From contig JAHIQI010000073.1 in NCBI GenBank assembly GCA_018902755.1, positions 1 through 31,471 on the forward strand: a stretch of DNA of 31,471 bases. The letters run 5' to 3'. Shown piece by piece: positions 8,461-16,182 of the stretch. The translations under genes and the position numbers were made by a program. Below the pieces are notes generated by a model, which did no database searches, was not told where the DNA came from, and saw nothing but the letters and a program-made list of their open reading frames with translations. Within the stretch, counting starts at the first letter, position 1; the number at the start of each line of letters is the position of its first letter. Source of the DNA: Pseudomonadota bacterium (GTDB lineage Bacteria > Desulfobacterota > Desulfarculia > Desulfarculales > Desulfarculaceae).

Positions 8461-9624
8461 ATGTACGACGCGATGGTGGTCGGGGCGGGTCTCTCCGGGT
8501 TGGTGATGGCTGAAAGGCTGTGCAGCCAACTCGGCTGGCGCTGCCTGCTCATCGACCGCAGGGAACACCTCGGGGGCAACTGCCATGACGCGCCGGACCC
8601 AAACGGCGTCTTGACCCATCTCTACGGTCCCCACTACTTCCGCACCAACACCCCGGAGTTGGTCAACTACCTGAGCAGGTTCACCGCCTGGCACCGGACC
8701 AGATACGCCGTCAGGTCCTTCACCGGCGGCCGCTACTGGAGTTTCCCCATAAACCTGAAGACCTTTGAGCAACTGTTGGGCAGGGAATCCAGCCAGGATG
8801 AGTTTAGCCGCTGGCTCGATGAGCACAAGCTGCCCATCACCGAGCCGCAAAACTCGGAAGAGGTGATGCTGGCTTCGGTGGGGGTGGAGTTCTACGAAAA
8901 GTTTTTCAAGGGCTACACCCAAAAGCAGTGGAACAAGGAGCCGCGAAGTCTGCATCCGTCGGTGTGCGGGCGCATACCTGTCCGGACCACGCGGGATGAC
9001 GGCTATGTGGACGAAAGCTTTCAGGCCCTGCCCCAGGACGGCTACACGGCCATGTTCGAGCGCATGGTGGATACCTGCGGAGCCAACCTGGAAGTGAGGC
9101 TCGGCCTGGACTTTTGTCAGGCCAAGGATACGTTCAGCTACCGCCACCTGATCTACACCGGGCCCATAGACGAATACTTCCAGGTATGTTACGGCCGCCT
9201 GGAATACCGTTCCTTGCGCTTCGAGGTGGAGTCGCACAGCGCCCGAAGCCTGGCCCAGCAGGGCAAGAGCGGTTTTTGGCAGCCGTATCTTCAGGTGAAC
9301 TACCCCAACTCGGAGCAGTACACCCGCATCGTGGAAATTAAGCACGCCACCAGCCAAAACACGCCGCACACCAATCTGGTTCGCGAGTATCCCCAGGATT
9401 ACACCCAGGACAACGAGCCCTACTATCCCGTGCCCACCGACCGCAACCTGGCGCTCTACAAGAAATACGCCGCCCTTGCCGCCGAGGAAAAGGGGACAAC
9501 TTTCCTGGGTCGCTTGGCGACCTATGCTTACCTGAACATGGACCAGGCCGTGGCCCTGGCGCTGGAAACCTTTAGTGCCAAGTTCTCCGCCCAACCCCAA
9601 CAGCGCAAGCCCCGGCTCGCCTGA
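8461..9624 (+). CDS. glf: UDP-galactopyranose mutase
   Basis: A 387-residue flavoenzyme converting UDP-galactopyranose to UDP-galactofuranose, the donor for Galf in surface glycans. It begins YDAMVVGAGLSGLVMAERL, the FAD-binding GxGxxG, followed by LLIDRREHLGGNCHD and THLYGPHYFRTN, which are typical of Glf, as are SFPINLKTFEQL and KGYTQKQW. The reduced FAD covalently traps the sugar in this family. ATG 8461 is preceded by AAGGAAAG. A glycosyltransferase gene follows after 35 nt, consistent with a cell-surface polysaccharide role. Length is close to the usual 370-390. Confidence 0.95.
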   Translation: MYDAMVVGAGLSGLVMAERLCSQLGWRCLLIDRREHLGGNCHDAPDPNGVLTHLYGPHYFRTNTPELVNYLSRFTAWHRTRYAVRSFTGGRYWSFPINLKTFEQLLGRESSQDEFSRWLDEHKLPITEPQNSEEVMLASVGVEFYEKFFKGYTQKQWNKEPRSLHPSVCGRIPVRTTRDDGYVDESFQALPQDGYTAMFERMVDTCGANLEVRLGLDFCQAKDTFSYRHLIYTGPIDEYFQVCYGRLEYRSLRFEVESHSARSLAQQGKSGFWQPYLQVNYPNSEQYTRIVEIKHATSQNTPHTNLVREYPQDYTQDNEPYYPVPTDRNLALYKKYAALAAEEKGTTFLGRLATYAYLNMDQAVALALETFSAKFSAQPQQRKPRLA

Positions 9625-9659
9625 CCTCCGCGTCGCGGTGCTCTGGAAAAACGTACGCC

Positions 9660-10838
9660 ATGGACAAGCCCCTCAAGCCGCTGATCGTATACTTCGCGCC
9701 CTGGACCTATTGGGAGCGGGAAAACCGCAGCCAGCCCCTGGCCAGGGCCCTGGCCGAGCAGGGCCATCACGTGCTCTACGTGAACTACCCCTTGGGGCGG
9801 CGCTATCTCAGCCGGGTAAAGAGCCTGTTCGTTAGACGCCCCATTCGCCGGGTTCAACCGCGCCTGCACATGACCTTCGGAGGTCCGGTCCTGCCCACCT
9901 ATTATTGGCGGGACATGCTTTACGTCCCGGCCGAGGGGCCTTCTTGGGGGCAAAAGGCCTTTGCCGAGTTTTTGGTCCGTATCGTGGGGCAGGAGCCATT
10001 TCGGGGGAGGGAGTTGATCGTCCTGTCCAGCCGTATGATCTCCCAGCCCTTCGTGCGCCGGGTGCGGCCCTCCCTGTACGCCATCGACATCGAGGACCCC
10101 TGGTCCCATTTCGGGGATGTATGGAAAACGTCCCGGCGGGAGCTGTTGCCGGCGCTCAAAAATTTCTGCCAAGAGGCGGACGTCGTTTTCGCCAACGGCC
10201 ACCAGATAGCCGAGGTGGCCCAAAAGGATTTTTTGGGACGAGAGGCCCAAATACTGCTCAACGGGGTGGATCCCGGCAAATTCTCTCCCGACCCTTCCAT
10301 TCCAAGGCCCCCGGATTATCCCCCCGGCCCCAGCATCCTGTTCTCCGGCACGGTGCACGAGCGGATCGACTTCGACCTTTTGGAGCCAGCCTTCAAGGCG
10401 TTCCCACAGGTCAACTTCGTCTTTCTGGGGGTGGTGTTTTCCCATTTCCAGGCCCAGACCAAAAAGCTGCACTCCCTTTACCCCAACGTCCATTTCCTGG
10501 GGCACCGCAAGGTGGAGGAGCTTTCCGCCTATTTGCAGCAGGCCGACCTGTTCATGATCCCTTCGCGCCTGGACGAGGCCTGGACCAGGGCCTTTCCCGC
10601 CAAGCTGTTCGAGTATTTCATCTTCGGCAAACAGACCATCTCAACCTTTGCCATCAAGGACATACCCCCGGAGTACCAGTTCGCGCTCAGGATTGCCCCG
10701 GACGCCGACAGTTTCATCCGCCATCTTGGGGAGGGCATCAAAGGCTGCCCGCGCGGCGAGCGCATCGCAGCCTACGGCCGGCAACAGGATTGGCGGGCGC
10801 GGGCGGCGCAATTGGCAAAGAGTCTGGGCCTCGCTTAA
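9660..10838 (+). CDS. Glycosyltransferase (GT-B fold, GT4-like)
   Basis: A 392-residue cytoplasmic glycosyltransferase. The N-terminal half has RSQPLARALAEQGHHVLYVN, typical of the acceptor-side Rossmann domain. The C-terminal half has LFSGTVHERID, VNFVFLGVVF, VHFLGHRKVEELSAYLQQADLFMIPS and FPAKLFEYFIFGKQTIST, the usual nucleotide-sugar site with the P-x-K-x-x-E-Y motif. It follows glf, so it could use UDP-Galf or modify a Galf-containing glycan (inference). The ribosome site is weak (GGAAAA about 12 nt upstream). No membrane segment is apparent. Confidence 0.88.
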   Translation: MDKPLKPLIVYFAPWTYWERENRSQPLARALAEQGHHVLYVNYPLGRRYLSRVKSLFVRRPIRRVQPRLHMTFGGPVLPTYYWRDMLYVPAEGPSWGQKAFAEFLVRIVGQEPFRGRELIVLSSRMISQPFVRRVRPSLYAIDIEDPWSHFGDVWKTSRRELLPALKNFCQEADVVFANGHQIAEVAQKDFLGREAQILLNGVDPGKFSPDPSIPRPPDYPPGPSILFSGTVHERIDFDLLEPAFKAFPQVNFVFLGVVFSHFQAQTKKLHSLYPNVHFLGHRKVEELSAYLQQADLFMIPSRLDEAWTRAFPAKLFEYFIFGKQTISTFAIKDIPPEYQFALRIAPDADSFIRHLGEGIKGCPRGERIAAYGRQQDWRARAAQLAKSLGLA

Positions 10839-10943
10839 CGCCACGTATGCTAAATTAGGCTTCCGTGGGTGGTTGGCCTGGGAGATTGGTTGCGGGCCAT
10901 AACCAGCGGTGTTTGCATGCCCAACCCCGGAGTTAGGTGAGCG

Positions 10944-11779
10944 ATGGCCATGCAGCCCATAAACGCCCCGCCGCTGTCGGCCGAGGCCTATGCCCACTGC
11001 TTCCTGACCTTTCGCAAGTACTCCACCGAGTGGCTGGGCATGCTCCAGTGGTGCCGGGATAGAATCGCCGACCTGTTGCCCCCCAGGCCGCGTTTGTGCG
11101 CCATGAGCGTGGGCGCGGGCAACGGCGATTTCGACTGGCGGCTGCTCCCCATGCTCAGGTCCCAGGCGGACCGCCTGGAATACGTCTTCGTGGAGCCCAG
11201 CGAGGCCATGTGCGCTCATCTGCGGGAACGCATGGCTTGCGCCCTTGGAGGGGGTTGCCTTCGACCTGGAGGTCTCCTGCTTCGAGACCTGCCGCTTGCA
11301 GCAGGCCTTCGACCTGGTGCTGCTCACCCCATTGCCTCTATTACATCCCGGACCGGGAGTCGGCCATACGCAACGCGGCCAGGCTGGCCGGTGATAAGGG
11401 GTCGGTGCTGATTTTCCACCAGACGCCGTTGGGCATCGACCAAGTTCAGCAAAAGTTCATCAAGAGGGTCAAGGGCACCGATCAGGAGATGTACACCAGC
11501 CGGGACATTCAAGAGATTCTGGGCCGCATCGATATCCCCTACCGCTTGGAGCAGGTCGAGAGCCATATAGATGTGTCAGAGTGCCTGCGGCCGGGCTCCG
11601 TGGAAGGCGAGGCCCTGCTGAGCTTTTTCCTGGAGTGCGATGTAAGGCATCTTGATCCGGGGCTCAAGCAAGAGGTGGTGGACTACATCCAGGGCCTGTC
11701 TATCCTTGACCACGGCAGAAGCATTTTGCACCACCCGGTGGCGGTTTTCGTGCTCGCCGGAGGGATGAGCGCGGCATAG
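10944..11779 (+). pseudogene. Class I SAM-dependent methyltransferase, broken by two +1 frameshifts
   Basis: The gene reads in three consecutive frames. Frame 1 (from 10944) has the SAM loop MSVGAGNGDFDWRLLPM and EYVFVEPSEAM. After the G-run at 11250-11254 the coherent reading moves one base on, giving VAFDLEVSCFETCRLQQAFD and then LVLLT. After the C-run at 11327-11330 it moves again, giving HCLYYIPDRESAIRNAARL and running to the stop at 11779. Removing one G and one C would restore a 277-residue protein. Both shifts lie in homopolymers, so sequencing error is as likely as real decay. ATG 10950 has better spacing from AGGTGA (10935-10940) than ATG 10944. The 105-nt spacer after the glycosyltransferase shows nothing else. 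Acceptor unknown. Confidence 0.75.
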
Positions 11780-11802
11780 CCGACGCGGATCGGTGATATG
11801 CT

Positions 11803-11928
11803 CTAAGCCAGTTTCGGGGCAACCTCAGCCTTGAGGAGCATTTCGTACATGCTTTTTAGGATCATCCGACTCCGGGAGCCGCCATCAATTGTGGCCTCAA
11901 ATCCGTAGAGGCTATGATGGCCAACCAT
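11803..11928 (-). CDS. Possible small protein of 41 residues, unrecognised
   Basis: The minus strand has an open frame from ATG (11928-11926) to TAG (11805-11803), beginning MVGHHSLYGFEATIDGG and ending LLKAEVAPKLA, downstream of the XRE-type regulator in the same direction. GGGAGA abuts the ATG, which is too close for a normal ribosome site. The frame continues open upstream into the regulator's 3' end, so it may be a remnant of a longer gene. The third-position GC is lower than in neighbours. Low confidence; it could be chance. Confidence 0.22.
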   Translation of the reverse strand: MVGHHSLYGFEATIDGGSRSRMILKSMYEMLLKAEVAPKLA

Positions 11929-11972
11929 TCTCCCGCGAGGTGCCAGGAGCCTAGTGCCCAAATTGGATTGTT

Positions 11973-12908
11973 CTAGGCGGCAATCAGTTCGGAAAGGTAA
12001 TCCGAGAGTTTCTCACGGTCCAAATATTGCTCGAGAACCGTGCTCTGCAACCCCCGCAACTCATCTTTGAAATTTTGAATGACCACCTGATTGTCGGTAG
12101 TGAAACCGGTCAACTTCCCCGTGCGACGGCCCTGAAAGCGGTGTGGCGCCAGGCGGGTGATCAGGAGCTTGTCGCTTTCCCCTGTCTCCGGCGAGGGCGT
12201 TTTCAGCACAAAGCTGAAGGTGGGGCAAGAGTTCATGAGGAACAGGTTCCAGTTTTCATAGCGGCCCAGAAAATCCCGCACGTTTTGCAGGTGCCTGACC
12301 CTCCACTGCCGCTCCACGGGGTCTGGGCAGCGGCTCAGGTAGTCTTCCAGGCAATCACGGCAGATGTAATTCTCCACCTTGTGGGCGGCCAAGTTGCGCT
12401 CCATGGTCCGCAGACGCTCCCGGCCGATGGCTTCCACCAATTCCCCATAGATGGTGTGCTGCTGTGCCAGCCGCCTTTCAGAATACAGGCGGTGCCCTTC
12501 GGCCCGTAGACACACCGTGGGTTCCGAGCTTACTACCACATGCCTGCCCGGAAGGCGCTCGGCCGAGAGCATCATCAAGTCCAGGGAGTAGCGGTCGCGC
12601 ACCGGGAGCATGGCCGAGGTGATGGTCCCTTTTTCGGTGGTGGTCAGAAAGATGGGGATGTCCTGCAGGGACAAAGGGGCGCGGTCGAATATGTTGAGCA
12701 TCTGGTCGGTTTCGCCCAGGTCAAGATTCAAGGCGACGGCCAGGGAGATCAGCTTGTCCCGAGCCACGTTGGCGATGACGCCCAACTCCAGGTCCCTGAT
12801 GTAGGTGTTGGACAGACCGGAGATCACGGCCACCTGGTTGCGGGGCATGGGGCTGCCGGCCAACAACCCCTTTATGTACTCGGCGCTGGCTTGCTGTCGG
12901 TCAAACAA
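11973..12908 (-). CDS. XRE-family transcriptional regulator with a large unrecognised C-terminal domain
   Basis: A 311-residue protein with a helix-turn-helix in about the first 65 residues (RNQVAVISGLSNTYIRDLELG). The remaining 240 residues form a soluble domain that I do not recognise. It contains HKVENYICRDCLEDYLSRCPDP (three Cys), a Trp/Tyr-rich part (RYENWNLFLMNSCPTFSFVLKTP) and a helical tail. It starts at TTG 12908 with GGGGAG 10 nt upstream; no ATG is available nearby. It diverges from the CoA-catabolic/TRAP operon across a 298-nt AT-rich region with a palindrome, and is the likely regulator of that operon (inference). The C-terminal part is probably the ligand sensor. Confidence 0.82.
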   Translation of the reverse strand: MFDRQQASAEYIKGLLAGSPMPRNQVAVISGLSNTYIRDLELGVIANVARDKLISLAVALNLDLGETDQMLNIFDRAPLSLQDIPIFLTTTEKGTITSAMLPVRDRYSLDLMMLSAERLPGRHVVVSSEPTVCLRAEGHRLYSERRLAQQHTIYGELVEAIGRERLRTMERNLAAHKVENYICRDCLEDYLSRCPDPVERQWRVRHLQNVRDFLGRYENWNLFLMNSCPTFSFVLKTPSPETGESDKLLITRLAPHRFQGRRTGKLTGFTTDNQVVIQNFKDELRGLQSTVLEQYLDREKLSDYLSELIAA

Positions 12909-12943
12909 ATTCCTGGAACTCCCCGCGCGTAATTGATTCTACA

Positions 12944-12972
12944 TCCATAGTCCGCCTTGCCGTTTTTGTCAA
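12944..12972 (-). promoter_or_regulatory. Probable sigma-70 promoter of the XRE-type regulator
   Basis: On the minus strand a perfect -35 TTGACA (12972-12967) is followed after 17 nt by TATGGA (12949-12944). A second TTGACA lies at 13018-13013 with TATGGG 16 nt on. The -10 boxes are weak, so one or both may need help or be repressed. Confidence 0.45.
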
Positions 12973-13047
12973 CATTATTCCCCATATTCCCTGTAGGGCT
13001 ATTGTCAATAATGAGCCTTATAATTAATAACTTAAACTACTATATGC

Positions 13048-13075
13048 TATTATTTTAAATGCGTTTAAAATAATA
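13048..13075. promoter_or_regulatory. AT-rich 28-bp palindrome, candidate operator
   Basis: Two perfect 12-base arms (TATTATTTTAAA at 13048-13059 and its complement at 13064-13075) flank a TGCG spacer. It sits three bases upstream of the TTGACA at 13079, between the divergent regulator and the catabolic operon, in sequence far more AT-rich than the surroundings. Position and symmetry suggest the operator of the XRE-type regulator. No T-run or GC stem, so not a terminator. Confidence 0.6.
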
Positions 13076-13078
13076 CGG

Positions 13079-13108
13079 TTGACATATTTAAAACCGATTT
13101 GCTAACAG
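13079..13108 (+). promoter_or_regulatory. Candidate promoter of the CoA-catabolic/TRAP operon
   Basis: TTGACA (13079-13084) is a perfect -35. TAACAG at 13103-13108, with an upstream TG one base away, is a weak extended -10 at an 18-nt spacing. Transcription would begin near 13115, giving a leader of about 90 nt to ATG 13207. Confidence 0.42.
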
Positions 13109-13206
13109 TCTTTCCAGCCAGGCGGCAACCGGCGAAAGGGGCAGTCCCGATGCGGTTGCCGCCGTTCGCCCTGTCCCGCCCCATCAATCCGGGAGACGCA
13201 AAAGCC

Positions 13207-13980
13207 ATGAAGGTTCTCTTTTCGGTGGAAGATCACATAGCCCACATCACCATCAATCGGCCCGCGGTGATGAACGCCATGGACCCGGAAACCTACCACC
13301 TGCTCTCGGAGGCTTGGTGCCGGGTGCGCGACGACCCGGCAATCTGGGCGGCGGTGGTCACCGGCGCCGGGGACAAGGCCTTCACCGCCGGGGCGGACCT
13401 GAAGACCACCATCCCCCGCCAGCCGGAGAAGTATGAGTTCTGGCAGACCCAGAAGGACCAGATTCTCAACCGTGGCCTGGAGGTGTGGAAACCCATCGTC
13501 GCCGCGGTCAACGGCTATTGCCTGGCCGGCGGCATGACCCTGCTGTTGGCCACCGACATCCGGGTGGCCTGCGAGGACGCGGTTTTCCAGATTCCCGAGG
13601 TCAAACGCGGCATCCTGCCGGCCAACGGCGGCACCCAGCGCATCGCCCGCCAGGTGCCCTACGCCATCGCCATGGAGATGGTGCTGTTGGGCCGCAAGCT
13701 CAGCGCCCAGGAGGCCCTGCAATATGGGCTGATAAACAAGATCGTGCCCCGGGAGCAGCTTATGGAAGCGGCCGACGAATATGCCCGCGCCTTGGCCCAG
13801 AGCCCGCCCCTTGCCCTGCAGGCCATCAAGGAATTGGTGGTGCGCTCCCAGAGCATGACCCTGGACGAAGGCATCCGCTTGGAGACCACCATCTTCGAAC
13901 TGCTCAAGACCACCGAAGACGCCAAGGAAGGGCCCAAGGCCTTCGCCGAAAAGCTGGCCCCCAAATGGCAGGGCAAGTAG
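13207..13980 (+). CDS. Enoyl-CoA hydratase/isomerase family protein
   Basis: A 257-residue crotonase-fold protein. It has the oxyanion-hole segment KAFTAGADLK (58-66) and the second one NGYCLAGGMTLLLATDIR (102-119), then FQIPEVKRGILPANGGTQR. By alignment with rat enoyl-CoA hydratase the second catalytic Glu (E164) is kept as E131, but the position of E144 is T111. It may therefore use a one-glutamate mechanism, or be an isomerase or a hydratase for a special substrate. Start ATG 13207 lies after GGGAGA; it gives standard length, whereas an ATG at 13150 adds a Pro/Arg-rich lead. First gene of the operon, 30 nt before the CoA-transferase. Confidence 0.92.
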   Translation: MKVLFSVEDHIAHITINRPAVMNAMDPETYHLLSEAWCRVRDDPAIWAAVVTGAGDKAFTAGADLKTTIPRQPEKYEFWQTQKDQILNRGLEVWKPIVAAVNGYCLAGGMTLLLATDIRVACEDAVFQIPEVKRGILPANGGTQRIARQVPYAIAMEMVLLGRKLSAQEALQYGLINKIVPREQLMEAADEYARALAQSPPLALQAIKELVVRSQSMTLDEGIRLETTIFELLKTTEDAKEGPKAFAEKLAPKWQGK

Positions 13981-14010
13981 GGCTGGGCCAAAGGACAACG
14001 GGAGACATCC

Positions 14011-15207
14011 ATGGCAGTGTTTGACAAGATCAAGGTCCTGGACATGAGCCACGCCCTGGCTGGCCCTTATTGCGGCATGCTCCTGGCCGATTTCGGGGCC
14101 CAGGTGGTCAAGGTGGAGCACCCCCACGGCGACCACTTTCGGCCTCTGTTGGGCGGGGCCTATCACGCCGCGGTCAATCGCAACAAGCGCGACATTTCCC
14201 TGGACCTGAAAAAGCCCGAGGCGGTGGCCGTGGTCAAAAAGCTCATGGCCCGCTCCGACGTGGTGATAGAGAGCTTCACGCCGGGCACCATGGACCGCCT
14301 GGGCCTGGGCTATGCGGCGGCCAGGGAAGCCAACCCGGCCGTTATCTACTGCTCCATCTCCGGCTATGGCCAGACCGGGCCATACAGCAGCCTGCCCGGC
14401 TACGACGTGGTGGCCCAGGCCATGTGCGGCATCATGATGTGCACCGGTCACCCGGACAGCCCGCCGGTTCGGGTGGGGGCTTCCTGGATAGACATGGGCG
14501 CGGGCATGTTCACCGCCCTGGCGGTGCTCCGGGCCTTGTTGGAGCGTCAGGAGACCGGCCAAGGCCGGCACGTGGACGTGAGTCTCATGGATACGGCCCT
14601 GTCTTGGATGTCGCCGCTCATCGTCCGCTATTCCATGAACGGTGACCTGCCCGTACGGGCGGGATCGGCCCTGGGGGCCTTTTCCCCGTACCAGGTGTTC
14701 AAGGCCCAAGACGGCTACCTGTTCATCGGCGCCTCCACCGAACGCTTCTGGCAGGCGCTTTGCGGCATCCTGGGCTTGGAGGAGTTGCAAGGCGATCCCC
14801 GTTTCGCCACCAACCAGGACCGGGTGCAAAACCGCCAGGAGTTGGTCGTTCTGATAGAGCAGGCCCTGGCCGGCCGGTTGCGCGAAGAGGTGGTGGAAAA
14901 AATGCGCCAGGCGGGCATACCCGGCGGGCCGGTGCTGGATGTGGGCCAGGTGCTGGACGACCCCCATGTGAAGGAGCGGGGCATCCTGCACAGTTGGGAG
15001 CACCCACAGTTTGGGCCGGTGACCCAGGTCAAGACGCCCATTGCCGTGGAGGGGCAGATGCCCGAACTCAAGACCCCCGCCCCGGCGGTGGGGCAGGACA
15101 CCCGCCGAATTCTGTCCGAGCTGGGCTATCCGCCCGAGGAGATCGAGCGGATGCTGGCCTCGGGTGTCGCCGCCCAAACACAGCCGGGCGGACGGCATAA
15201 ACCGTGA
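14011..15207 (+). CDS. Family III CoA-transferase (CaiB/BaiF type)
   Basis: A 398-residue enzyme that moves CoA between carboxylic acids, through an aspartyl anhydride. Conserved features: LDMSHALAGPYCGMLLADFGAQVVKVE at the start, NRNKRDISLDLK, ISGYGQTGPYSSLPGYD, and the catalytic Asp at D161 in ASWIDMGAG, followed by GQGRHVDVSLMD. Family members act on carnitine, formyl/oxalate, succinate, itaconate, citramalate or aromatic acids; the substrate cannot be read. GGGAG precedes the ATG. Placed between a crotonase and a CitE-like lyase, it most likely activates the acid imported by the TRAP transporter (inference). Confidence 0.93.
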   Translation: MAVFDKIKVLDMSHALAGPYCGMLLADFGAQVVKVEHPHGDHFRPLLGGAYHAAVNRNKRDISLDLKKPEAVAVVKKLMARSDVVIESFTPGTMDRLGLGYAAAREANPAVIYCSISGYGQTGPYSSLPGYDVVAQAMCGIMMCTGHPDSPPVRVGASWIDMGAGMFTALAVLRALLERQETGQGRHVDVSLMDTALSWMSPLIVRYSMNGDLPVRAGSALGAFSPYQVFKAQDGYLFIGASTERFWQALCGILGLEELQGDPRFATNQDRVQNRQELVVLIEQALAGRLREEVVEKMRQAGIPGGPVLDVGQVLDDPHVKERGILHSWEHPQFGPVTQVKTPIAVEGQMPELKTPAPAVGQDTRRILSELGYPPEEIERMLASGVAAQTQPGGRHKP

Positions 15208-15226
15208 AGACCGGGAGTGACCGCCC

Positions 15227-16099
15227 ATGAGGCCATTGCGTTCGCTTTTGTTCGTACCCGGGCACAAGCCGTCCTGGGTTGAAAAGGCCTGGCGGGTCCG
15301 GCCGGACGGCCTGATTCTGGACCTGGAGGACGCGGTCCCGGTCGGCGAAAAGGCTGCGGCTCGCCGGGAGGTGAGCACCATCCTGGAACAGGCCGACCCG
15401 CAACGCTATTTCTGCGTGCGCCTCAACAGCCTGGCCACGGGCATGACCCGTGAGGACCTGGAGGCCGTGGTCCACCCCAACCTGAGCGCCGTGATGCTGC
15501 CCAAAGTATACCGGGCCGAAGAGATGGCCGAGGTGGACCGGGTCCTGTCGCGCCTGGAGTCGGAGCGTGGCCTTCCGTCGGGCGGCATCGCCACGCCCTT
15601 GTTGCTGGAAACCGCCCAGGGCATGCGCGACGCCCATGACATCGCGGCCGCCAATTCCCGGGTGGACGCTATTTTGATGTCCGCCGGGCCTGGAGGGGAC
15701 GCGGCCCGGGCCATCGGCTACCAGTGGAGCAAGCAGGGCACCGAGACCCTGTACCTGCGCTCCAAGCTGGTCCTGGATTCCCGGGCCGCCGGGGTCGTGC
15801 CCCTGATCAACTCCTGGTACGACGTGGCCGATCTGGAGGGCCTGGCCAAGGACGCGCGCCTGAACCGCAGCCTGGGCTACGCGGGCATGGCCTTGATACA
15901 CCCCAGCCACGTTCCGGTGGTGAATCAGGCCTTCACGCCTACCGAGGAGGAGTTGGCTTTTTGCCGCGGCATGCTGGAGGCCTTTGAGGAGGCGGAGAAG
16001 CAGGGCCACGCGGCGGTGGTGTACGAGGGCGACATGGTCGACTACGCCATGGTCCAGACCGCGAAGGACATCTTGGATTTTGCCGAAAGTTTGAAGTGA
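15227..16099 (+). CDS. HpcH/HpaI aldolase / CitE-like acyl-CoA lyase
   Basis: A 290-residue TIM-barrel protein with CitE-family marks: RSLLFVPGHKPSWVEKA, LILDLEDAVP, CVRLNSLATG (Arg for CoA/substrate), VMLPKV, LLLETAQGM (metal-binding Glu), MSAGPGGDAARAIG (metal-binding Asp region) and ALIHPSHVPVVNQAFTPTEEE. Relatives cleave malyl-CoA, citramalyl-CoA or citryl-CoA in a Mg-dependent retro-Claisen step. No citrate lyase alpha or gamma subunits are nearby, so it is a stand-alone lyase rather than true CitE. It starts 19 nt after the CoA-transferase with GGGAGTGA upstream. Confidence 0.9.
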   Translation: MRPLRSLLFVPGHKPSWVEKAWRVRPDGLILDLEDAVPVGEKAAARREVSTILEQADPQRYFCVRLNSLATGMTREDLEAVVHPNLSAVMLPKVYRAEEMAEVDRVLSRLESERGLPSGGIATPLLLETAQGMRDAHDIAAANSRVDAILMSAGPGGDAARAIGYQWSKQGTETLYLRSKLVLDSRAAGVVPLINSWYDVADLEGLAKDARLNRSLGYAGMALIHPSHVPVVNQAFTPTEEELAFCRGMLEAFEEAEKQGHAAVVYEGDMVDYAMVQTAKDILDFAESLK

Positions 16100-16109
16100 C
16101 TCGCTTGAC

Positions 16110-16146
16110 AAGCCCCCGCCGAGCCAAGCTAAGCGGGCAAGGGCTT
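16110..16146 (+). other. Hairpin between the lyase gene and the TRAP binding-protein gene
   Basis: AAGCCC-CCGC (16110-16119) can pair with GCGG-gcaa-GGGCTT (16133-16146), an interrupted stem. It could slow decay or pause polymerase ahead of the binding-protein gene. No clear T-run follows, so it is not called a terminator. Confidence 0.3.
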
Positions 16147-16182
16147 ATCCAAAAATGGGGTTGTCTGCATAGGGAGGGAAAA

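Noticed and set aside
13102..15381. 759-codon open frame on the minus strand across the crotonase and CoA-transferase genes
   Set aside because: Antisense shadow of two clear enzymes; low-complexity composition and no ribosome site.
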